Source of the DNA: Ravibacter sp037191015
GTDB taxonomy: Bacteria; Bacteroidota; Bacteroidia; Cytophagales; Spirosomataceae
DNA length: 64,000 nt
Assembly: GCA_037191015.1 (NCBI GenBank)
Contig: JBBCKD010000008.1
Coordinates: 186,001-250,000 of the forward strand
Direction of reading: 5' to 3'
Below the pieces are notes generated by a model. It worked only from the letters and a program-made list of their open reading frames with translations, did not search any database and was not told the DNA's origin. Positions 8,261 to 16,891 of this stretch are shown piece by piece. Both the position numbers and the translations under genes were made by a program. Each line of letters begins with the position of its first letter. Position 1 is the stretch's first letter.

Positions 8261-11200
8261 ATGAAAAAAACTCGATACCCTGTCGGGGAGGGATTTTTAT
8301 TTCTCAATGATCAGGTATGGTCCCCCCTTGTATTATATCCGTTCCGGGTGATGGCGACATTCATAATCTTAAGCTTTTCCGTTTTTCTCCAGGTGGTGCA
8401 GGGCGCACCTGCCGGCGCCCGGCCTCAGCAGATCTCGCTGGTAAAGGAGGCCATTTCTATAAAGGACGCCTTAAAAGAGCTGGAAAAACAGACGGAATAC
8501 CGCTTTTTTTATAACAGCAACCAGGTCAATACCCGGGCGAAGATTGCCGTAAATCTCCGGCTTGCTACCATCGATGAGGCCCTGGGAGCCATTTTCAGGA
8601 ATTCGGGCATCGATTACCAGATCAGCGGGCGCCAGATCTTGCTGTATTCCCGCAATGAGATCAAAGGCGGGAGTTCGCAACTGGAACGGATCAGGGTTGA
8701 TCCCGAAATAAACCCTGTCCAGTTTATAGTGAAAGGAAGCGTGAAGGCAGTTTCGGGAGAAGCTATCCCCGGCGTCAATATCCTGCTTAAGAATACGGCG
8801 ACCGGTACTATTACGGACAGTAACGGAGCGTACAGCCTGACCCTTCCGGATGGCAGCGGTGTCCTGGTTTTTTCATTTATCGGTTATATCACGCAGGAGA
8901 TCCAGGTGAGCGGCAGGTCCACGCTGCATGTAGTGCTGGAAGAAGACAGGCAGTCGCTCGAAGAGATAGTAGTGGTGGGGTACGGGACGCAACGTAAAAA
9001 GGAGCTGACCAGCGCCGTTGCTTCCATCGGGCGGTCCGAGATGGCGGATTTTAATGTGAGCTCGGTTTCCGAAGCCCTTGTAGAGCAGGTGGCCGGCGTA
9101 CAGATCTCGCAGGTAAACGGAGGGCCCGGCGCGCCGCTGAACGTTCGCGTACGCGGAACAGGCTCCATTACCGCCGGCAACAGCCCTCTTTACGTAGTCG
9201 ACGGTTTCCCGCTGCACGTGGAAGGGCTCAGTACGATCAATACGAGCGATATCGAATCCATAGAGATCCTGAAGGATGCCTCGGCCACTGCTATTTACGG
9301 ATCGAGAGGGGCAAACGGAGTGGTGATCATCACAACCAGGAGGGGCTCGACGGGCAGGCCGCGGATCGAGTTTAATGCTTACACGGGCGTACAGCAGCTC
9401 TCCAAAAAAGTAGATGTACTCAATCCCGACGAATATGTGGAGCTGGCCATCGAGGCTACTCAGAATGCCTGGATAGCAAGGGGAGGAAGCGCAGGTGACC
9501 CCAATTCGGCAAGGCCTGCCCTGTACCAGATAGCGCCCTATTACCTGTCTCCGGAACAGTGGACGCGTACCGACTGGCAGGATGAAATTTATGGTCCGGC
9601 CCCCATCTCGGATTACAATATCAGCGCTTCCGGGGGAAGTGAAAAGATGAAATATATGGTTTCCGGCGGCTATTTCGATCAGCGGGGAATTCTTCGCAAT
9701 ACGGGGTTCAAGAGGTATTCCACCCGGTTCAACCTGGATGGGACCCTGACAGACCGCATCCGGTTCAACGTTAATTTCTCGCCCACTTATTCGGTCAACG
9801 ACAGGGTGAGGGCCGACGGAAGATGGAATGAAGGAGCCATCGGCAGCGCCCTGGCCTTGCCGGGTATCTTTCCTGTCAGAAAAGAAGACGGCACTTATCC
9901 TTCATTCCTTGATTTCGGCTATAATTCTTCGGGAGCCTATAACCCGGTGAGCCTGGTAGAAGAATCAAGAGGCGTACGCAAAACGCTGCGCCTGACAGGA
10001 AACACGAACGTAACGGTCGATCTGTTTAAGGGTCTGATCTACACCCTGAACGCAGGTATGGATTACAACACTACGGAGCATTCGCTGTATACTTCCGTCA
10101 TTTTCCCTACCTCGATCCCGGGAGGCGATTTTTCCACCTACTCCAATCTCAACTGGGTGGTTGAGAACACCCTGGGTTATACGAAAGAGCTTGCGTCCAG
10201 CCATCGTTTCAATCTTCTGGTCGGTCAATCGGCTCAGCGCTCCGGGACTTCGGAATCCGCGATAAGTACCAACAACTATCCCAACGACCTGGTGAAAACG
10301 CTGAATGCCGGGCAGATCGTAAGCGGCAGTACAACCGAATCGGAGTGGGCGCTGGCCTCCTATTTTTCGCGTCTTACCTATGCATTCAAAGATAAGTACT
10401 ACCTGAATGCCGCCATCAGAACGGATGGCTCTTCCCGTTTCGGCGAAAACAGGAAGTGGGGGCTTTTCCCGTCGGTGTCGGGCGGATGGAGAATATCGGA
10501 AGAGCATTTTCTCCGGAATTCAAACGTGATCGACGAGCTGAAACTTCGCGTGAGCTATGGGGTGACGGGTAATAATTTTATCTCGGACTACGGCTCCGTC
10601 GGGTTGCTGAGCCGTGCCAGCTATGTATTCGGCAACTCGATCGTAAATGCCCAGGTACCCTCCACTTTCAGCAATGCATTGCTTGGCTGGGAAACATCAA
10701 AGCAATTTGACGCCGGGCTCGATCTCCGCATTTTCAAGGGAAGGGTAGACCTGGTATATGATCTTTACAGCAAAGTAAATTCCAACCTGCTGCTGAACGT
10801 CCCGGTACCGAGCATAACGGGTGTAACCACCAGCTTACGGAATATAGGCGTCGTAAGAAACCGGGGGATGGAGTGGATGCTTACGACCCGTAACCTTGTC
10901 GGGAAATTCTCCTGGACCACCTCGCTGAATGTTTCGTATAACCGTAACAAAGTACTGGCGCTGGGTCCGGAAGGGGATCCGATCATCACTACCGGGATGT
11001 CGACCATGGAAGGAACGCATATCACGCAGGTCGGGAAGCCGATAGGGAGTTTTTACGGCTTTGTTTTCGAAGGGATTTATAATACGGAGGCTGAGATCGA
11101 ATCAGGACCGCACCTGCCGACAGACGTGCCCGGCGACCCTATCATACGTGATGTGAACGGCGACGGCTCCATCAATATGGATGATCGCACTATTATAGGG

Positions 11201-11719
11201 GATCATTTTCCAGATTATACTTTTGGTTTTGACAATACTTTCCGGCTCGGAAATTTTGACCTGAGAGTATTCCTGCACGGCGTACAGGGAGTCGAGATCC
11301 TTAACCTGACAAAGCATGGTATCGGGATAGTGCACGGAAGGCTGAATCAACTGGGAGAGACCAGGGATCGCTGGCGCTCGCCCGAAGAGCCCGGCAACGG
11401 GAAGGTATTCCGCGCCAACCTGGATATAAACGGTTACCGGAGACTGGCTTCCACACACTACATGGAGGACGCGTCTTTTGTTCGCCTGAGAAATGTTACC
11501 CTCGGGTACAACTTTCACCAGGGCTTGCTGAATAAATTGAAAATTTCCCAGGCGAGGGTATTTGTTACCGGCCAGAATTTATGGACGCTGACCAAGTACC
11601 AGATGTATAACCCGGAGGCGTCCCAGGACAGGTACAATACGTCCCTGACCCCCGGATCGGACATGGATGTGTATCCGCTTGCCCGTACCTATACCGTCGG
11701 ATTAAACGTAACCTTCTAA
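8261..11719 (+). CDS. SusC/RagA-family TonB-dependent receptor with STN domain, locus 2
   Basis: Outer-membrane receptor of 1152 residues. The pre-signal extension occupies 1-28 and the hydrophobic signal about 29-48. An STN domain (about 60-130), a carboxypeptidase-regulatory-like domain (about 152-240), the TonB-box-like EEIVVVGYGTQ, the plug (about 250-370, with ILKDASATAIYGSRGANG) and a large barrel ending in TYTVGLNVTF follow. It is 13 bp upstream of susD. Because the operon ends with a phytase, the imported compound may be phosphorylated (inference). It is not closely similar to locus 1 or 4 SusC. Confidence 0.96.
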   Translation: MKKTRYPVGEGFLFLNDQVWSPLVLYPFRVMATFIILSFSVFLQVVQGAPAGARPQQISLVKEAISIKDALKELEKQTEYRFFYNSNQVNTRAKIAVNLRLATIDEALGAIFRNSGIDYQISGRQILLYSRNEIKGGSSQLERIRVDPEINPVQFIVKGSVKAVSGEAIPGVNILLKNTATGTITDSNGAYSLTLPDGSGVLVFSFIGYITQEIQVSGRSTLHVVLEEDRQSLEEIVVVGYGTQRKKELTSAVASIGRSEMADFNVSSVSEALVEQVAGVQISQVNGGPGAPLNVRVRGTGSITAGNSPLYVVDGFPLHVEGLSTINTSDIESIEILKDASATAIYGSRGANGVVIITTRRGSTGRPRIEFNAYTGVQQLSKKVDVLNPDEYVELAIEATQNAWIARGGSAGDPNSARPALYQIAPYYLSPEQWTRTDWQDEIYGPAPISDYNISASGGSEKMKYMVSGGYFDQRGILRNTGFKRYSTRFNLDGTLTDRIRFNVNFSPTYSVNDRVRADGRWNEGAIGSALALPGIFPVRKEDGTYPSFLDFGYNSSGAYNPVSLVEESRGVRKTLRLTGNTNVTVDLFKGLIYTLNAGMDYNTTEHSLYTSVIFPTSIPGGDFSTYSNLNWVVENTLGYTKELASSHRFNLLVGQSAQRSGTSESAISTNNYPNDLVKTLNAGQIVSGSTTESEWALASYFSRLTYAFKDKYYLNAAIRTDGSSRFGENRKWGLFPSVSGGWRISEEHFLRNSNVIDELKLRVSYGVTGNNFISDYGSVGLLSRASYVFGNSIVNAQVPSTFSNALLGWETSKQFDAGLDLRIFKGRVDLVYDLYSKVNSNLLLNVPVPSITGVTTSLRNIGVVRNRGMEWMLTTRNLVGKFSWTTSLNVSYNRNKVLALGPEGDPIITTGMSTMEGTHITQVGKPIGSFYGFVFEGIYNTEAEIESGPHLPTDVPGDPIIRDVNGDGSINMDDRTIIGDHFPDYTFGFDNTFRLGNFDLRVFLHGVQGVEILNLTKHGIGIVHGRLNQLGETRDRWRSPEEPGNGKVFRANLDINGYRRLASTHYMEDASFVRLRNVTLGYNFHQGLLNKLKISQARVFVTGQNLWTLTKYQMYNPEASQDRYNTSLTPGSDMDVYPLARTYTVGLNVTF

Positions 11720-11732
11720 TTTTCGAAAAACC

Positions 11733-13211
11733 ATGAAATATATAAACAGGCTATTGACAGGATGTCTGTTGGCGGGCCTTGTTTCCTGTTCGGATAATTT
11801 TCTGGACCTGGCGCCGATATCCAACGCCAATGTGGATAATTTTTACAAAACGGAAAATGACTTTGAGCTGGCCGTAAACGGCGCTTATGTGGCTTTGAGG
11901 TCAAACGGTGTTTTTCATGACTACGTGCCGCTGATCGGAGACCTGCACTCCGACAACTCCACGGTAGGCACTACGGCGGGCGCCCGTACGGCTTTTTTTG
12001 AAATGAGCGAATTTCTCGATCAGCCCACCAGTACGATCGTATCCACCGTCTGGAATAACCATTATGCAGGAATAGCGCGCTGCAATATTGTTTTGGACAG
12101 GATAGTAGCTGTAGCTTTTGATAGCGAAAGCCGGAAAAACCAGCTGATCGGTGAGGCCAGGTTTTTGAGGGCGTTGTTTTATTTTAACCTGGTACGGATA
12201 TTCGGAGAGGTGCCGTTGGTGCTCCGGGAGGTGAAGAGCATAGACCTGGCTTATGAAACGGGCAGGTCGCCGGTCGGGGAGATATATGCAGCTATAGAGG
12301 AAGACCTTGTCTTTGCTTCACAAAACCTTGCGGCATCCTATACGGGAACTAATGTCGGGAGGGCCACATCCGGTGCGGCAAAGGGGATATTGGGGAAAGC
12401 ATACCTTACCCAGAAAAAGTATGAGGACGCCGCCCGGGTGCTTAAGGAGGTCATCGGCACCGGCAGCTACCGGCTGTTGCCCGATTTCGGAGATTTGTGG
12501 AAAACCGGCAACAAGAACAATGCGGAATCCCTGTTTGAGGTACAGTTCCGGCGCCAGGCGGGATCGGGTACGGGAAGTAATTATTCCGTGAGGTTCACCC
12601 CTTACCTTTCCAGCGCTGCGCTGGTCGGCGCGGCCACTACAGATGGAGGTTATAATACGCCTACGGAAGATTTGATGGAAGCTTATGCCGCGACGGATCT
12701 GCGCACAAGCGTTTCGGTTGCCGGGGGATATACCGATCTGAACGGGAATTATATTACCGGGTTGTCCGGCCGGCACACCAGGAAATTCCTGGGCACTTTT
12801 ATTGCCGGCCAGGGAGCCGAGGATAACTGGCCGGTGCTCCGCTACGCCGACGTATTGCTCATGTGCGCCGAAGCGCTCAATGAAGTATCCTTTCAGCCCG
12901 ACGGGGAAGCTTTTAACTATCTGAACCAGGTACGGTCGCGGGCAGGTCTTGAGCCCCTGGGCAGCGCCGCCCCGGATGATGACCTCAGGGCAGGCGATCA
13001 GCAGGCTTTCAGGATGGCGGTGGAAAAGGAAAGGAGACTGGAGCTGGCTTTCGAAGGGCACCGGTGGTTTGACCTGGTGCGTACCGGGCGGGCTTTGGAA
13101 GTGCTGGGCAGCAAGGGTTACACCATTCGCGGGCACCAGCTGCTGTTCCCGGTACCGCAGCAGCAGATAGATATCAACCCGAGGGAAATACGGCAAAATG
13201 ACGGATATTAG
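11733..13211 (+). CDS. SusD/RagB-family nutrient-binding lipoprotein, locus 2
   Basis: Surface lipoprotein of 492 residues with a leader and lipobox ending at Cys19 (LLAGLVSC). TPR-like SusD blocks include FLRALFYFNLVRIFGEVPLV near residue 150, and a C-terminal RRLELAFEGHRWFDLVRTG signature precedes a FPVPQQQIDINP ending. It pairs with the susC 13 bp upstream. Its stop codon overlaps the Shine-Dalgarno sequence of the next gene. Confidence 0.95.
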   Translation: MKYINRLLTGCLLAGLVSCSDNFLDLAPISNANVDNFYKTENDFELAVNGAYVALRSNGVFHDYVPLIGDLHSDNSTVGTTAGARTAFFEMSEFLDQPTSTIVSTVWNNHYAGIARCNIVLDRIVAVAFDSESRKNQLIGEARFLRALFYFNLVRIFGEVPLVLREVKSIDLAYETGRSPVGEIYAAIEEDLVFASQNLAASYTGTNVGRATSGAAKGILGKAYLTQKKYEDAARVLKEVIGTGSYRLLPDFGDLWKTGNKNNAESLFEVQFRRQAGSGTGSNYSVRFTPYLSSAALVGAATTDGGYNTPTEDLMEAYAATDLRTSVSVAGGYTDLNGNYITGLSGRHTRKFLGTFIAGQGAEDNWPVLRYADVLLMCAEALNEVSFQPDGEAFNYLNQVRSRAGLEPLGSAAPDDDLRAGDQQAFRMAVEKERRLELAFEGHRWFDLVRTGRALEVLGSKGYTIRGHQLLFPVPQQQIDINPREIRQNDGY

Positions 13212-13215
13212 GAGG
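13210..13215 (+). promoter_or_regulatory. Strong Shine-Dalgarno sequence before the 13224 gene
   Basis: AGGAGG lies 8 nt before the ATG at 13224 and overlaps the susD stop codon. A perfect Shine-Dalgarno is unusual in Bacteroidota, which mostly initiate without one. It fixes the start and suggests translational coupling to susD. Confidence 0.6.
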
Positions 13216-13223
13216 ACAAACGA

Positions 13224-14435
13224 ATGAGCAGAAAAGAATTGTACGCCCTGTTCCTGCTGCTCGGACTGAGCATTGATCCGTCTACAGGCGACGGGCAGGC
13301 AATTTATCCGCCAGAAAAGCCTGTTTTACAGGTAGACACGCCATACCCCACCTCCGACAAACCCCAGTCCAAGCTGTGGTATTCCGGCAATTCCTGGTGG
13401 GCTCTGCTGCCGCGGGCGGCAGGGCCTTCCCTTTGGCAACGCACTGCCGGAGGGTGGGTCGAGCACCCCGATGTCGGGGCGTCGCTGAAAGGGGTTCCCG
13501 GCCGCGCCGACGTATGGCCTGATGAAGATGGGGTTACGGCCGTAGGCGTGGATCCCCATTCCCTGACAGTATACCGCCTGGAGAAAAAAGGCAGCGGGCC
13601 GGGCATCCGTTGGAAAGCAAAGGCGCTCGCTGTTTTGCCGCCGCCGTTTAAGGATGATCCTATCGAGACGGCAACGATCGCAAGGGACAAGCGCGGGCGC
13701 TGGTGGGTAGCCGCCGACGCCGGTGGTAAAGTCTGCGTATGGAATGCCTCTCCGGGAGGAAGGCGCTGGAGTGAGCCTTATATATTGGCCGAAGGGATCG
13801 ATAAGGATGACATCTGCTCATTTGCCGTGCTTCCGGAAGGGGTAGCGGTAGTCTGGTCCGACCAGGCGGGTGAGGCGGTGAAGATGCGTATTCACCGGGA
13901 TAGCTCACCGGAAGGCCATTGGGAGGAAGCAGTCACTATTGATTCAGGGAACAACACTGCTGATGATCATATCCGCACCTCCCTGTCGCCGGACGGCACA
14001 TTGTGGGTAGCGACCAAAAACAGCCTTGACGAACCTGGCGAGCCTCAGCTGGTACTTCGGGTAAAGCCTCCGGAAGGGAGGTGGCGCAACTTTGCATATG
14101 CATTCCGGGAAGCAGCGCTGGAGCCGAGCCGCCCTGTCGTATTGGCTACCGAAAACCCTGACATTGTACTCGCCGGACATACCGTGTACAATAGAAGGAA
14201 TCCTTATTGGGGAGAGATCGTTTTCGGACGTATAGACACCCTGCAGACCGGCATACTGGCTGGTGCAAAGGCTGTGATCGTCGCCGATACGACCGGCTGG
14301 ATTGGCGTAAACCGCATCAACGATATAACGGGGCCCAGGAAGCCTTTCCCGATGGATGTTCCCTGGATCGTATTGGCCTCGGATAAAGACGGGAGGGTGT
14401 ATGAAGCGGATTTACGCAGGTGGTTTTATCCCTGA
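13224..14435 (+). CDS. Secreted BNR/sialidase-like beta-propeller protein of unknown function
   Basis: A 403-residue protein with a short hydrophobic leader (LYALFLLLGLSI) followed by repeated beta-rich segments in which Trp ends the strands, for example GRWWVAADAGGKVCVWNAS, PEGVAVVWSDQ and DGTLWVATKN. One segment, SPGGRRWSEP, recalls the Asp-box of BNR repeats, so a sialidase-like propeller fold is likely. I cannot identify catalytic sialidase residues and do not assign an activity. It lies between susD and the phytase gene in locus 2, suggesting a periplasmic or surface role in binding or processing the same substrate. Confidence 0.7.
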   Translation: MSRKELYALFLLLGLSIDPSTGDGQAIYPPEKPVLQVDTPYPTSDKPQSKLWYSGNSWWALLPRAAGPSLWQRTAGGWVEHPDVGASLKGVPGRADVWPDEDGVTAVGVDPHSLTVYRLEKKGSGPGIRWKAKALAVLPPPFKDDPIETATIARDKRGRWWVAADAGGKVCVWNASPGGRRWSEPYILAEGIDKDDICSFAVLPEGVAVVWSDQAGEAVKMRIHRDSSPEGHWEEAVTIDSGNNTADDHIRTSLSPDGTLWVATKNSLDEPGEPQLVLRVKPPEGRWRNFAYAFREAALEPSRPVVLATENPDIVLAGHTVYNRRNPYWGEIVFGRIDTLQTGILAGAKAVIVADTTGWIGVNRINDITGPRKPFPMDVPWIVLASDKDGRVYEADLRRWFYP

Positions 14436-14445
14436 CAGAAAAACA

Positions 14446-15537
14446 ATGGTTTTTAAAAAATTGAAGCGAATGAAGTCAATTACCTTTTTAACGTATTTAT
14501 ACTTTGCCTGCCTCTGCTGCGCCTGCAGCCAGTCGGGTAAAAGCGGCGGCGGGGATTCAGGAAGCAGTCATGCGGCAAAGCTCAAGCCTGCGATAGTTAC
14601 CGGACAGGTTCGGTTCGACACGGATGATCCCGCTATCTGGATAGACACAACGGACCTGGCGCGAAGTCTCATCCTGGGTACGGATAAGCATGAGCAGGGA
14701 GCTTTGTATGTATTTGATCTGAACGGGAGGATCATTGGTGAGAAATCGGTGAGCGGCTTGAAAAGACCTAACAATGTAGATGTAATGTATGGTCTCAGCG
14801 TGAGCGGCAGGCCCATCGACATCGCCGTCGTTACGGAACGTTCCGCGGACAGGCTGCGTGTTTTCCGGGTCCCTGATATGGAGGCGGTTGATAATGGAGG
14901 TATACCTGTATTCGAGGGAGAAGCCTTCAGGAAGCCTATGGGCATTGCGCTGTACAAACGTCCTTCTGACGGGAATGTGTATGCGATTGTCGGGCGGAAG
15001 GACGGGCCCGTAGACGGTACCTATCTGTGGCAGTACCTGCTGGAGGATGACGGGACAGGGAAAGTCAGGGCCCGTAAGGTGCGGGAGTTCGGGCATTACA
15101 GCGGCAACCTGGAAATCGAGGCAATTGCAGTCGATAACGACCTGGGATATGTTTATTATTCGGATGAAGGAGTCGGCATAAGGAAGTACTATGCCGATCC
15201 TGACAGCTCTGATACCGAGCTGGCGCTTTTTGCCACGGAAGGCTTTGCACGCGATCACGAAGGGATATGTATTTATGCGAAGGACGACGGCACAGGATAT
15301 ATTCTCGTTTCGGACCAGCAGGCTGACAAGTTCCACCTTTTTACGAGGGAGGGGACAAGGGAGAACCCTCACGACCATCGTCTGGTGAAGGTGATCAGCG
15401 CTTCGACACACGAAAGCGACGGATGTGAGGTGACTTCGCTGCCGTTGAATGCCTCATTTCCCGGAGGGCTGTTCGTGGCCATGTCCAACGATAAAACATT
15501 CCAATATTATTCATGGAAGGACATTATCGGGGAATAA
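14446..15537 (+). CDS. Beta-propeller phytase (3-phytase family), probable lipoprotein
   Basis: About 363 residues. Motifs typical of Bacillus-type Ca-dependent beta-propeller phytases are visible: TDDPAIWI, LGTDKHEQGALYVFDLNG, RPNNVDVMYG, VYYSDEGVGIRKY, DHEGICIY and YILVSDQQADKFHLF. The known family reaction is removal of phosphate from myo-inositol hexakisphosphate. ATG 14446 is preferred because it gives the leader its Lys/Arg-rich n-region; an upstream in-frame ATG at 14356 lies inside the preceding gene, and ATG 14470 is also possible. The leader ends in a Cys-rich stretch (CLCCACS) consistent with a lipoprotein. It is the last gene of locus 2, 10 bp after the propeller gene. Confidence 0.88.
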   Translation: MVFKKLKRMKSITFLTYLYFACLCCACSQSGKSGGGDSGSSHAAKLKPAIVTGQVRFDTDDPAIWIDTTDLARSLILGTDKHEQGALYVFDLNGRIIGEKSVSGLKRPNNVDVMYGLSVSGRPIDIAVVTERSADRLRVFRVPDMEAVDNGGIPVFEGEAFRKPMGIALYKRPSDGNVYAIVGRKDGPVDGTYLWQYLLEDDGTGKVRARKVREFGHYSGNLEIEAIAVDNDLGYVYYSDEGVGIRKYYADPDSSDTELALFATEGFARDHEGICIYAKDDGTGYILVSDQQADKFHLFTREGTRENPHDHRLVKVISASTHESDGCEVTSLPLNASFPGGLFVAMSNDKTFQYYSWKDIIGE

Positions 15538-15551
15538 TACAAATCTTTCCT

Positions 15552-15582
15552 CCCGGGTCTTCATCGTAAATTCCGGGTTTTT
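15552..15582 (+). terminator. Possible weak terminator after the phytase gene
   Basis: CCCGG (15552-15556) and CCGGG (15573-15577) can pair with a 16-nt loop and are followed by TTTTT. The stem is short and the loop long, so termination is uncertain. Confidence 0.35.
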
Positions 15583-15673
15583 ATGGTAAACCTTATGGGA
15601 AATGTACTTTTATAGGTTAGGCAGCAGGTAGGCGACAAAACCAAGCCTGACAACTTTATCGTCCTGATTAATC

Positions 15674-16120
15674 ATGAAGATCACCCGGAGAGATTTTGGC
15701 GTTGCAGCGGCTACCTGCTGCTTAACCATGGCCCTGGCAATGACCGCCCGGCCCTTTGAAAAGATGAGTTCTACCATCATAGCATGGGAGGAAATGACGG
15801 TAAAGGAAACCAGGGTCGGGGCGGTACGATCGCTTTTCAGGGCGCCTACCGCAACGCTCGAAGAGCTGGAATGCCACATCACGACGCTCAACCCGGGCGA
15901 AACTTCCCATGCTCCTCATAAGCATCCGGAAGAAGAAATCATTATTATTAAAGAAGGTACCGTAGAGCAGTTTGCCAACGGCATCACCAAAAGGGTAGGG
16001 CCCGGGGCAGTAATTTTCCTGGCCTCTCAGGAGGAGCATGCGATCAGGAACGTAGGAGATGTTCCGGCGACCTATCACGTATTCAGCTGGCGTACAACGG
16101 CGACCGAAGGGAAGAAATAG
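15674..16120 (+). CDS. Small exported cupin-domain protein
   Basis: 148 residues. The N-terminus has a Tat-like pattern (MKITRRDFG) followed by a hydrophobic segment, implying export. A single cupin_2 domain spans about 60-140, with the metal-binding signature HAPHKHPEEEIIIIKEG and a second motif containing EEHAIRNVG. The function cannot be deduced; metal-dependent cupins range from isomerases to sugar-binding proteins. It stands alone between loci 2 and 3, on the same strand as both. Confidence 0.85.
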   Translation: MKITRRDFGVAAATCCLTMALAMTARPFEKMSSTIIAWEEMTVKETRVGAVRSLFRAPTATLEELECHITTLNPGETSHAPHKHPEEEIIIIKEGTVEQFANGITKRVGPGAVIFLASQEEHAIRNVGDVPATYHVFSWRTTATEGKK

Positions 16121-16174
16121 GCATACCTGACCGGGTACGAAACTTAAAATATTTTCATTTAATAATATAAAAGC

Positions 16175-16182
16175 TATATTTG
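16175..16182 (+). promoter_or_regulatory. Candidate -7 box of the locus 3 sigma gene
   Basis: TATATTTG matches TAnnTTTG and lies 32 nt before the ATG at 16215. The locus 5 sigma gene has the same box type at the same 32-nt distance. Confidence 0.5.
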
Positions 16183-16214
16183 TCCGGTCGTTTTAAATTT
16201 TCATTCTCTAAAAC

Positions 16215-16805
16215 ATGGTGTCGTATGCCTGCCTGTACGATGAGAAAGCGTTGCTTCTGAAGGTAGCAGAGGGTGACGAGAGAGCATTTTGTGCTCTGTT
16301 TGAACGGTATCACGGGCTGCTGGCTACGCATGTCATGCGGATTACGCGGTCGCAGGAACTTACGGAAGAGATCGTCCAGGATGTGTTCCTGAAGATATGG
16401 ATGAGCCGGGAGGCGCTGGCCGAAATCCATGATCTGCGGGCCTACCTTTATATCGTGTCGAAGAACCATGCGCTGAACAGCCTTAAGAAAGTCGCCAGGG
16501 AAAGAGTGACCCTGAGCGATAAAGACTGGGAGCTTGTGGAGGGATCTTTCTCCGCGTCCCAATCCGAAGAACCCGATCATTACGACCTGATCGATGCGGC
16601 AATCGACCGCCTTCCGTCCCGGCAGCAGACAGTATACCTTTTAAGCCGGCACGAGCGGAAGAAATACGCTGAAATAGCAGATCAGCTCGGCCTGTCCAGA
16701 GAGACGGTAAAAAAGTACCTTCAGCTGGCGACAGAATCGATCAGTGCTTATATCCTGGATAGGGTGAAAGTCGGTGTATCCATATTTTTCCTTTTTTTTC
16801 AATAA
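16215..16805 (+). CDS. ECF-type sigma-70 factor, locus 3
   Basis: Sigma factor of 196 residues. Region 2 includes ELTEEIVQDVFLKIWMSRE, and region 4 includes the helix-turn-helix KYAEIADQLGLSRETVKKYL. The C-terminus ends in a very hydrophobic stretch (VGVSIFFLFFQ), a feature of many Bacteroidota ECF factors paired with FecR. It heads the locus 3 operon, 86 bp before its FecR gene, with an inverted repeat between. Confidence 0.95.
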   Translation: MVSYACLYDEKALLLKVAEGDERAFCALFERYHGLLATHVMRITRSQELTEEIVQDVFLKIWMSREALAEIHDLRAYLYIVSKNHALNSLKKVARERVTLSDKDWELVEGSFSASQSEEPDHYDLIDAAIDRLPSRQQTVYLLSRHERKKYAEIADQLGLSRETVKKYLQLATESISAYILDRVKVGVSIFFLFFQ

Positions 16806-16837
16806 AAAGTCCCGGAAGCATACCCCCTTTTTTTACG

Positions 16838-16858
16838 CACCTGTTGTCTTAACAGGTG
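16838..16858 (+). other. Perfect inverted repeat between the sigma and FecR genes, locus 3
   Basis: CACCTGTT (16838-16845) and AACAGGTG (16851-16858) pair over 8 bp with a 5-nt loop. No T-run follows on either strand, so it is not a classical terminator. It could be an operator or an mRNA stem between sigma and anti-sigma cistrons. Confidence 0.5.
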
Positions 16859-16891
16859 TAAAGGCTTCTGTACGGATCAACGCTTAACCGG

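Noticed and set aside
14356..14445. Upstream start for the phytase gene
   Set aside because: It overlaps the preceding gene by 80 nt and would bury the lipoprotein leader; ATG 14446 fits better.
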